The notes under the pieces: generated by a model | The model's input: the letters and a program-made list of their open reading frames with translations, nothing else | What the model was told of the DNA's origin: nothing | Database searches by the model: none | Assembly (NCBI GenBank): GCA_002337545.1 | Contig: DDGE01000057.1 | Coordinates: 89,387 to 100,929 of the forward strand | Direction: 5' to 3' | Origin: Phycisphaerales bacterium UBA1910 | Lineage (GTDB): Bacteria; Planctomycetota; Phycisphaerae; Phycisphaerales; UBA1924 | DNA length: 11,543 nt | Shown: piece after piece, positions 7,111-11,543 of the stretch | Layout of the letters: each line of letters begins with the position of its first letter | Position numbering within the stretch: the first letter of the stretch is position 1 | Program-made: the position numbers and the translations under genes

Positions 7111-7154
7111 GCAATTATTGCCCAATCCCCAATCTGGAGACCGATGATTACACT
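7111..7154 (+). promoter_or_regulatory. Divergent intergenic region with a candidate promoter of the HupE-like operon
   Basis: The 7018-7181 gap separates the PilZ gene from the HupE-like operon and must hold both promoters. A -10-like TACACT lies at 7149-7154 (plus strand), 27 bp before the ATG, but I see no good -35 at 16-18 bp. An imperfect palindrome GCAATTATTGC (GCAA/TTGC arms) at 7111-7121, followed by a CCCAATC direct repeat (7121-7127 and 7128-7134, the second as CCCAATC after one C), could be a regulator site. Confidence 0.3.
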
Positions 7155-7181
7155 GGCGCAAGAACGACACGGAGAACACGC

Positions 7182-7886
7182 ATGCCGAAAGATTCGATCT
7201 GGACCCGCAAGGGCACCATTTTCTTCCTGATCTGCTGCATCGCCCTGATCACCACCGACGCACTCGCACACGGCGTCACCTCAGGAGATAAGGGGTACAT
7301 CCAGGAGTCATCCGGGATGATGCCCATCCCCTTTATCTACCTCGGCGCTAAGCACATGATCACCGGGTACGACCACCTCCTCTTCCTCTTCGGCGTCATC
7401 TTCTTTCTCTATAAGCTCAAGGATGTCTCGATCTATGTCACCCTATTCGCACTTGGGCACATCATCACCCTCCTCGCAGGCGTCCTCCTCGAGGTCGCGA
7501 TCAGCGCCTACATCATCGACGCCATCATCGGGTTCTCCGTGGCCTACAAAGCCCTCGACAATATGGGCGCCTTCCAACGCTGGTTCGGTTTCCAACCAAG
7601 CACCAAGATCGCGACTCTCGTGTTCGGGCTCTTCCACGGCATGGGGCTCGCGACCAAAATCCTTGAGTACGAGATCGCACCCGATGGGCTCCTGATCAAT
7701 CTCATATCGTTCAACATCGGCGTCGAGATCGGACAGATTCTTGCTCTCGCGGCGATCCTCATCGTGATGGGGTATTGGAGAAAAACCGCGAGCTTTATCA
7801 AGCACGCATACACCGCAAACACCATCCTCATGACCGCCGGGTTCATCCTCGTCGGCTACCAAGTCACCGGCTACTTTGTCAACTGA
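7182..7886 (+). CDS. HupE/UreJ-like metal permease
   Basis: This 234-aa multi-pass membrane protein has about seven hydrophobic segments. The N-terminal segment (11-29) looks like a cleavable signal ending in ALA, which would leave His30 as the mature N-terminus. HxxxxxDH is present at H58, D64 and H65, the motif that matters for nickel uptake by HupE, and FHG follows at 151-153 (H152). H93 and E104 lie in further membrane segments. The family moves nickel, cobalt or possibly other metals; which one cannot be told here, and no hydrogenase or urease gene is in the window. The start is set by GGAGA about 7 nt upstream. The companion anchored protein follows by 32 bp, a pairing I recall from other bacteria. 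Confidence 0.8.
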   Translation: MPKDSIWTRKGTIFFLICCIALITTDALAHGVTSGDKGYIQESSGMMPIPFIYLGAKHMITGYDHLLFLFGVIFFLYKLKDVSIYVTLFALGHIITLLAGVLLEVAISAYIIDAIIGFSVAYKALDNMGAFQRWFGFQPSTKIATLVFGLFHGMGLATKILEYEIAPDGLLINLISFNIGVEIGQILALAAILIVMGYWRKTASFIKHAYTANTILMTAGFILVGYQVTGYFVN

Positions 7887-7918
7887 TCCCGCAGCCACAC
7901 GCAATAGGTGAACCACCG

Positions 7919-8506
7919 ATGCATAACGCAAACATACCAGACCCTTCAGAGCTCCCATCCTCCAAGCAGCTACTCAAGTCCACCATCATCGCACTCATCG
8001 CTGCGGGCGCGATCCTGCTCGCGATCGTCCTCCCCGCGGAGTACGGCATCGACCCGACCGGCATCGGTCAACTCACCGGGCTCAAACGCATGGGTGAGAT
8101 CAAAACCACCCTCGCCCAAGAGGTACTCGAAGCCGCCAACGAAGAGACATCCGCTGTCCAGCCCCCGTCAGCCGCGGAACCGATCGAAAACAAGCGAGAC
8201 GAAACACTGTCCGTAACGCTCGCCCCAAGCCAGAGCACCGAGGTCAAAATCACCATGCCCGAAGGGACCGAGGTTGAGTTCGAATGGGTCGCCACACCTG
8301 GGGAGGTGTTCTATGACCTCCACGGAGACTCGTCATCCGTGAACTACCATGTCTACGAGAAAGGGACGAGCGCCAAAGAACAAGGCACCCTTACCGCCGA
8401 GTTCACCGGCAGTCACGGCTGGTACTGGAAGAACCGATCCGACGCGCTCGTCACCATCACGATCAACGCACGCGGCAAGTACGAGCAGATCAAAGAGATG
8501 AACTGA
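7919..8506 (+). CDS. Membrane-anchored companion of the HupE-like permease
   Basis: This 195-aa protein matches what databases label 'transmembrane anchor protein', usually next to HupE/UreJ genes. It begins MHNANIPDPSELPSSKQLL, then has one membrane helix (about 20-38) followed by LPAEYGIDPTGIG, an almost invariant stretch in this family. A Glu/Pro/Ala-rich linker (about 68-95) leads to a C-terminal beta-rich domain ending in FYDLHGD (131-137) and GSHGWYWKNRS (164-174). The topology puts this domain outside the cytoplasmic membrane. The His, Trp and Asp positions could bind metal, but that is inference. The start at 7919 has AGGTG 8 nt upstream; an open frame back to 7775 overlaps the permease gene and is not used. 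Probably co-transcribed with the permease. Confidence 0.75.
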   Translation: MHNANIPDPSELPSSKQLLKSTIIALIAAGAILLAIVLPAEYGIDPTGIGQLTGLKRMGEIKTTLAQEVLEAANEETSAVQPPSAAEPIENKRDETLSVTLAPSQSTEVKITMPEGTEVEFEWVATPGEVFYDLHGDSSSVNYHVYEKGTSAKEQGTLTAEFTGSHGWYWKNRSDALVTITINARGKYEQIKEMN

Positions 8507-8531
8507 CGAGGGCACCCCCCTACCATCTCCC

Positions 8532-8849
8532 ATGGCACAATCCAAACCCAAAGCCGAGCTCGAAACCGTCGAACCCATCGGCGCGCGTGTGTTGATCCGC
8601 AAGGACGAGGACAAGAAGCAGACCAAGTCCGGGATCCACCTCCCCGACAAGATCGAGATCCCCACCCTTACGGGTCGCGTTGTCACGATCGCCGCACAGG
8701 TTGAGAACGACCCGGACTACCCCATCCGCAACTACGACCGCGTCCTCTTCAACCCCAAGCACGCCATCCCCGTCGACTTCGAAGGCGACAACCGCCTCTT
8801 CGTCGTCCCCGTCGAAGACATCGTCGCCGTCTTCCGCAAAGACACCTGA
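8532..8849 (+). CDS. GroES-like co-chaperonin paralogue
   Basis: This 105-aa protein has the GroES (Cpn10) fold by sequence: [15 protein letters not shown] near residues 13-27, a mobile-loop-like segment around 28-40, TGRVVTIA at 47-54, a DRVLFN strand at 69-74, and a VEDIVAVF end. GroES caps GroEL through a hydrophobic tripeptide (IVL in E. coli) in the mobile loop. Here the aligned residues are I35-H36-L37 in GIHLPD, with a histidine in the middle. The region after the loop also departs from standard GroES. No groEL lies in the window. It follows the anchored protein by 25 bp and may be read through from that operon. No clear Shine-Dalgarno sequence. Probably a divergent second copy rather than the main GroES. 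Confidence 0.75.
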   Translation: MAQSKPKAELETVEPIGARVLIRKDEDKKQTKSGIHLPDKIEIPTLTGRVVTIAAQVENDPDYPIRNYDRVLFNPKHAIPVDFEGDNRLFVVPVEDIVAVFRKDT

Positions 8850-8853
8850 CTGT

Positions 8854-8905
8854 CCCTCCCCGCGCCCCGCGGGGAGGTGGTCCGCCGTAGGCGGATCGGA
8901 GGGGG
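8854..8905. repeat. GC-rich hairpin repeat, copy A
   Basis: CCTCCCCGCG (8855-8864) pairs perfectly with CGCGGGGAGG (8868-8877) around CCC; then TCCGCC (8881-8886) pairs with GGCGGA (8890-8895), and the copy ends CGGAGGGGG (8897-8905). It begins 5 bp after the GroES-like stop and may also act as a terminator-like structure, though no U-tract follows. The layout matches copy B. Confidence 0.75.
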
Positions 8906-8914
8906 TCTTACTCT

Positions 8915-8971
8915 CCTCCCCCTCGCTTGCGGGGGAGGTGTCGAGCGCAGCGAGACGGAGGGGGCCTCCCC
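8915..8971. repeat. GC-rich hairpin repeat, copy B
   Basis: CCTCCCCC (8915-8922) pairs with GGGGGAGG (8931-8938) around an 8-nt loop. GAGGTG, a variable middle and CGGAGGGGG (8956-8964) follow in the same order as in copy A, at an offset of about 60 bp. This style of element (CCTCCCC hairpin, GGGGAGGTG, GGAGGGGG) is a dispersed intergenic repeat I recall from several GC-rich genomes; mobility is unknown. Confidence 0.75.
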
Positions 8972-8987
8972 AACAACCAACCACCCC

Positions 8988-9006
8988 GGGTGCCCCGTTT
9001 CAACCC
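8988..9006 (+). repeat. Degenerate GGGTGCC-type repeat
   Basis: This 19-bp stretch matches 15 of 19 positions, without gaps, of the start of the right-end repeat block (11473-11491). It lies between the hairpin repeats and phnA. The likeness is modest and could be partly chance in GC-rich DNA. Confidence 0.35.
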
Positions 9007-9042
9007 ACCACCGAACCAAGAACAACACTCCCCGAGCCCACC

Positions 9043-9381
9043 ATGTCCGAATACCCCCCCTGCCCAACCTGCCACGCCGACGACACCTACCACGACGGCA
9101 CCCTCTTCGTCTGCCCCGCCTGCGCCCACGAGTGGACCGAAGCCGACGCCCAAGCCGCAGCCGAGGCATCCATCGTCCGCGACGCCAACGGCAACCCACT
9201 CGCCGACGGCGACACCGTCACCGTCATCAAGGACCTCAAGGTCAAGGGCTCATCCCTCGTCGTCAAAGGCGGCACCAAAGTCAAAAACATCCGGCTCGTC
9301 GACGGCGACCACGACATCGACTGCACCATCCCCGGCATCGGATCGATGGGCCTCAAATCCGAGTTCGTGAAGAAAGCATGA
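9043..9381 (+). CDS. phnA: PhnA/YjdM family zinc-ribbon protein
   Basis: This 112-aa protein matches the PhnA (YjdM) family along its full length. An N-terminal zinc ribbon has CPxC pairs at C7/C10 and C24/C27. A C-terminal SH3-like domain carries [40 protein letters not shown] and the family's very conserved [10 protein letters not shown] end. Despite its old name, the E. coli protein is not phosphonoacetate hydrolase and its role is not settled. The ATG at 9043 is the only start that fits the family; no Shine-Dalgarno sequence is seen. Its last 15 codons and stop are duplicated downstream of the next gene, at 10499-10546. Confidence 0.92.
   Translation: MSEYPPCPTCHADDTYHDGTLFVCPACAHEWTEADAQAAAEASIVRDANGNPLADGDTVTVIKDLKVKGSSLVVKGGTKVKNIRLVDGDHDIDCTIPGIGSMGLKSEFVKKA
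9334..9381 (+). repeat. 48-bp direct repeat, first copy (3' end of phnA)
   Basis: The last 48 bp of phnA match 10499-10546 at 45 of 48 positions. The three differences are a Lys third base, an Ala third base and the TGA/TAA stop swap. Outside the 48 bp the two loci do not match. The repeat holds CATCG-GAT-CGATG, a small inverted repeat (9336-9348), which could be a recombination core; that is speculation. Confidence 0.9.
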
Positions 9382-9433
9382 GTCTCGGCGCAAGCTTCAC
9401 GCGTTGATACGAAAGAACGCAGTGACGCTTCCG

Positions 9434-9456
9434 TATGATGCTCCTCCACACAGGAG
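9434..9456 (+). promoter_or_regulatory. Possible -10 box and ribosome-site hairpin before the MDR oxidoreductase
   Basis: TATGAT at 9434-9439 matches the -10 consensus at 5 of 6 positions, but no convincing -35 is found. CTCCT (9441-9445) and the Shine-Dalgarno AGGAG (9452-9456) form a 5-bp stem with a 6-nt loop, which would hide the ribosome site in longer transcripts. A start near 9446 would leave out the blocking arm, so transcripts from this promoter would be free of it. Confidence 0.3.
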
Positions 9457-9467
9457 TCAACACACAC

Positions 9468-10484
9468 ATGCGCGCAGCTGCCTTCCACGCATACGGCCCA
9501 CCCCAGGTCCTCTCAATCACAGAGGTCCCAGACCCGACCCCAAAGCCCGGCGAGATCCGCATCCGCGTGCACGCCTCCACCGTGTCGGCTGCTGATTCTC
9601 GATTGCGTGCGCTCAGGGTCGATTCCAAGGTCTTCTGGCTGCCCATCCGCATCATCATGGGGTTCCGCAAACCACGCAAGAACCGACAAATCCTCGGCAC
9701 CGAACTCGCAGGCGTCATCGATCAACTCGGTCCCGGCGTCACCCAATGGAGCGTCGGCGATGAGGTCATGGCCTCCACCGGCTTGCGCCTGGGCGCCAAT
9801 GCGGACTACACGATCATGAAACACGACGCGATCGTCGTCCGCAAGCCAAAGAACCTGAGTTTCGAACAGGCTGCGAGCATCCCTTTCGGGGCGCTCGGCT
9901 CCATGTTCTTCCTATACAAAAAAGCGAACCTTAAGCCAGGGCAGCGTGTCCTGATCGTCGGCGCTTCCGGCGCTCTTGGTTGCGCCGCGATCCAACTCGC
10001 CAAGCTCCGAGGCGCCCATGTCACCGCCGTGTGCTCCGCAAAGAACGCCGAACTCGTCACCCAACTCGGCGCAGATCGGGTCATCGACTACACCACCAAC
10101 AACCCACTCGACACGGGCACCCTGCTCGACGAGATTCCATACGACATCATCTACGACACCGTGGGCGCCGCCCCGTTCGGTGCCGCGCGTCGCGTGCTCG
10201 CAAAGGACGGCAAGCACCTCGCCGCGGTCGCGGACGCGTGGGGAATGCTCTGGCAGCTCCGCACCATGCTCATCGGCTCACAACGCGCCATCGGAGGCGT
10301 CGATTCCGAAACCCAGGAAAGCCTCGACGAGATCCGCGCCCTGATCGAAGACGAGCGATACATCCCCGTCATCGACCGCGTCCTCCCCTTCGACCAGATC
10401 GTTGAGGGCCACGAAATCGCCGACTCAGGCCGTAAAGTTGGATCCCTCGTACTGAGCCATCCAATGGAACCAGGCAGACCATAA
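9468..10484 (+). CDS. Zinc-independent MDR alcohol dehydrogenase / quinone oxidoreductase-like protein
   Basis: This 338-aa protein has the medium-chain dehydrogenase/reductase layout: an N-terminal GroES-like catalytic domain (about 1-125) and a Rossmann domain with the nucleotide motif GASGALG at 155-161 in VLIVGASGALGCAAIQLAK. The early sequence (MRAAAFHAYGPPQVLSITEV, PKPGEIRIRVHAS) and LGTELAGVIDQLG with VGDEVMA fit the NADPH-dependent quinone reductase branch. The zinc-binding cysteines of classical alcohol dehydrogenases are absent. The substrate is unknown. The ATG at 9468 starts the conserved N-terminus and has AGGAG 11 nt upstream; an in-frame ATG at 9435 adds a poor extension. It lies between the two copies of the phnA 3' end. 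Confidence 0.88.
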   Translation: MRAAAFHAYGPPQVLSITEVPDPTPKPGEIRIRVHASTVSAADSRLRALRVDSKVFWLPIRIIMGFRKPRKNRQILGTELAGVIDQLGPGVTQWSVGDEVMASTGLRLGANADYTIMKHDAIVVRKPKNLSFEQAASIPFGALGSMFFLYKKANLKPGQRVLIVGASGALGCAAIQLAKLRGAHVTAVCSAKNAELVTQLGADRVIDYTTNNPLDTGTLLDEIPYDIIYDTVGAAPFGAARRVLAKDGKHLAAVADAWGMLWQLRTMLIGSQRAIGGVDSETQESLDEIRALIEDERYIPVIDRVLPFDQIVEGHEIADSGRKVGSLVLSHPMEPGRP

Positions 10485-10498
10485 AACCAACACGCTAT

Positions 10499-10546
10499 GG
10501 CATCGGATCGATGGGCCTCAAGTCCGAGTTCGTGAAGAAAGCGTAA
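10499..10546 (+). pseudogene. phnA: Isolated 3'-end fragment of a phnA gene
   Basis: Translated in frame this encodes [15 protein letters not shown] and a stop, identical to the last 15 residues of the intact phnA at 9043-9381. No start codon or other phnA sequence precedes it; the match stops abruptly at 10499, 14 bp after the oxidoreductase stop. The differences from the intact copy are all silent, so it derives from a functional phnA rather than from long neutral decay. It ends in TAA instead of TGA. Confidence 0.88.
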
Positions 10547-10566
10547 ACCCATATCATCAGAGCATT

Positions 10567-10588
10567 GGGTGCCATGCAGGTGACGAAG
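10567..10588 (+). repeat. Degenerate gapped GGGTGCC-type repeat
   Basis: GGGTGCC, TGC, TGAC and GAAG appear in the same order and nearly the same spacing as in the right-end block 11473-11495, with small gaps. It overlaps the stem-loop at 10573-10599. In direct orientation with 8988-9006, it brackets the phnA-oxidoreductase unit. A gapped match this short is weak evidence. Confidence 0.3.
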
Positions 10589-10604
10589 TCTCCTGCATGT
10601 TCTT
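10573..10604 (+). terminator. Terminator-like hairpin after the oxidoreductase and phnA fragment
   Basis: CATGCAGG (10573-10580) pairs with CCTGCATG (10592-10599); past a T-T mismatch, GAC pairs with GTC around a 3-nt loop. A T-rich TTCTT follows. It would end oxidoreductase transcripts just before the promoter of the next gene. Confidence 0.55.
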
Positions 10605-10606
10605 CA

Positions 10607-10634
10607 TTGAAGTCCCAGTGTCTTGTGGTACACT
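10607..10634 (+). promoter_or_regulatory. Promoter of the secreted HEAT-like protein, probably leaderless
   Basis: A -35 box TTGAAG (10607-10612) and -10 box TACACT (10629-10634) are 16 bp apart, and TGG directly before the -10 makes an extended -10. The ATG is at 10643, only 8 bp past the -10 box, so the transcript should start at or within 1-3 nt of the start codon. There is no Shine-Dalgarno sequence, in keeping with leaderless translation. Confidence 0.5.
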
Positions 10635-10642
10635 CGATCGAT

Positions 10643-11458
10643 ATGAGTTCGTGCATCACCAGACATTCCGTGATCCGTTGGTTTGCGATCTGTATCTGTA
10701 TGATCTGGGTAACCCAGAGTAACGCTCGACCAATCAAACACACGAGCGTCGACATGATCGCCGACGCGCCCGTCCTCGCGCTCGCGCGTGTTGAGTCCGT
10801 CTCTCGATTCCAAGCCGACACAACCCTCGTGCACCTCTATCGCGGCGAACTCCCCCTCGGCGCATGCCCCCTGCGCATCGAGTCGTCCTTTGAAGCCGCC
10901 CCGTTCTCGTGCCAAGCGGGTGATCTCATCCTCGTCGGGCTCAATGACGACGGCACCCTCTGGTCCCCCATGAGCGCCGACGCGATCATCGCTGTCCAAG
11001 ATTCCGTGCACCTCGACGAGCTTTTGCGGATCATCGATTGGGTCACGCCGAGGGAATACTCGCACCTGACGAAAACGCAGGCGTTCGAGACGCTCCTCGA
11101 CGCCTTCCCGAGCATGCCAACGATCGACCAGACGCTGCTGCTGCAGATCCTCAACGACCCGCACCCGACCCCACAGGTTGAGCACCCCAAAGCCCTGATC
11201 GATCACGCGATCGAATCGGAGAACGAGCAGGTCCACCATCTCGGGCTCGCCTACATCCGCAAGTCGCATCTCATCCACGAATACAGGCACCACCTCGTTG
11301 AACGCCTGCGAAGCCCAAGCCCGGCCATCCGAGCAATCTCGTTCTCGCACCTCTCCACGCTCCGAGGCGACCCATCCGGGTACGACCCCAAGCGTTCTCC
11401 CGAGTCACAGGAAGAGATCATCCAAGGCTGGGAACGCTGGGCACAACTCCAGCCGTGA
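10643..11458 (+). CDS. Secreted protein with C-terminal HEAT-like region, function unknown
   Basis: This 271-aa protein begins with a probable signal peptide (residues 1-28; hydrophobic core 10-23, cleavage near SNA). Residues about 33-110 form a beta-rich region of the pattern 'ARVESV..., VHLYRGELPLG, AGDLILVGLNDDGTLW', seen in many secreted bacterial proteins of unknown role. It has two cysteines (C75, C90) that could form a disulfide. The rest is helical; PSPAIRAISFSHLSTLRGDPSGYDPKRSPESQEEIIQGWERW at the end is a typical HEAT-repeat end in planctomycete proteins. The ATG at 10643 is chosen for the signal peptide and the promoter spacing; the in-frame ATG at 10565 would precede the promoter and hairpin. 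A binding or scaffold role outside the cytoplasm is only a guess. Confidence 0.7.
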   Translation: MSSCITRHSVIRWFAICICMIWVTQSNARPIKHTSVDMIADAPVLALARVESVSRFQADTTLVHLYRGELPLGACPLRIESSFEAAPFSCQAGDLILVGLNDDGTLWSPMSADAIIAVQDSVHLDELLRIIDWVTPREYSHLTKTQAFETLLDAFPSMPTIDQTLLLQILNDPHPTPQVEHPKALIDHAIESENEQVHHLGLAYIRKSHLIHEYRHHLVERLRSPSPAIRAISFSHLSTLRGDPSGYDPKRSPESQEEIIQGWERWAQLQP

Positions 11459-11472
11459 TACGCAGCGCGTGT

Positions 11473-11532
11473 GGGTGCCCTGCTTTGACCCGAAGACGAG
11501 AATCACGAGCATGCATTCTTGTGCCTCCCCCG
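11473..11532 (+). repeat. Bipartite GC-rich repeat, right copy (inverted relative to 8-81)
   Basis: Blocks 11473-11495 and 11517-11532 are the inverted counterparts of 59-81 and 8-23. The sequence runs on into CCTCCCCCGC then, after 5 bp, GCGGG at the window edge, which looks like the first part of another CCTCCCC-type hairpin as in 8854-8971. It starts 14 bp after the stop codon of the secreted protein and extends beyond the window. Confidence 0.6.
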
Positions 11533-11543
11533 CACCTGGCGGG

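Noticed and set aside
7775..7918. N-terminal extension of the anchored companion protein
   Set aside because: It lies largely within the permease gene in another frame and is rich in His, Arg and Pro. The family start MHNANIPDP at 7919 has a ribosome site.
8854..8971. CRISPR array
   Set aside because: There are only two units, each with internal hairpins and no constant repeat with variable spacers; no cas genes are present.
8732..9199. Minus-strand Arg/Gly-rich open frames over the hairpin repeats and phnA
   Set aside because: They have low-complexity composition and cross the repeats; the plus strand has a full PhnA family match.
10565..10642. N-terminal extension of the secreted protein to the ATG at 10565
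   Set aside because: It would run through a terminator-like hairpin and the promoter, and would bury the signal peptide 26 residues in.

Overview
The window looks like a chromosomal stretch from a GC-rich planctomycete, most likely of the Phycisphaerae type. This rests on family knowledge, not a search: the solute-binding protein, the membrane-anchored protein with a C-terminal YSVGPDxxDDGG signature, the HEAT-type secreted protein and the PhnA/YjdM-like protein resemble planctomycete proteins. Shine-Dalgarno sites are often weak, and intergenic spaces carry short GC-rich hairpin repeats. No integrase, transposase, phage gene or CRISPR array is visible.

Layout. Positions 1-284 are non-coding and hold one arm of a bipartite repeat, a 7-bp tandem repeat and a hairpin. 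From 285 to 7017 all protein genes are on the minus strand. In their own reading order they are a PilZ-domain protein with its own terminator; yebC, a low-GC anchored protein of unknown function and a small four-helix membrane protein (probably one transcription unit, ending at a strong terminator near 3367-3394); then, past a plus-strand tRNA-Arg(CCG), an MFS-type transporter and an iron-type ABC solute-binding protein. From 7182 to 11458 all genes are on the plus strand: a HupE/UreJ-like metal permease with a companion anchored protein, a GroES-like protein, a PhnA/YjdM-like zinc-ribbon protein, a zinc-independent MDR oxidoreductase, and a secreted HEAT-like protein.

How the genes may work together. 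The HupE-like permease and its anchored partner form the clearest functional pair, probably for metal handling at the cell envelope. The MFS and solute-binding genes may be co-transcribed, but no ABC permease or ATPase lies in the window. The other genes look like housekeeping or solitary genes.

The most unusual structure is at 9334-10546. The last 15 codons and stop of phnA recur after the oxidoreductase gene (45 of 48 bases identical, all differences silent), as if DNA had been inserted at the 3' end of phnA with that end rebuilt. Related GGGTGCC-type repeats lie on both sides of this unit (8988 and 10567), and inverted copies of the same repeat lie at the two ends of the window (59-81 and 11473-11495). 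Other points for a second look are a start codon enclosed in a hairpin with a 7-codon upstream ORF (1845-1867), a probable leaderless promoter (10607-10642), a GroES paralogue with an altered mobile loop, and the low-GC gene at 4024-5601.
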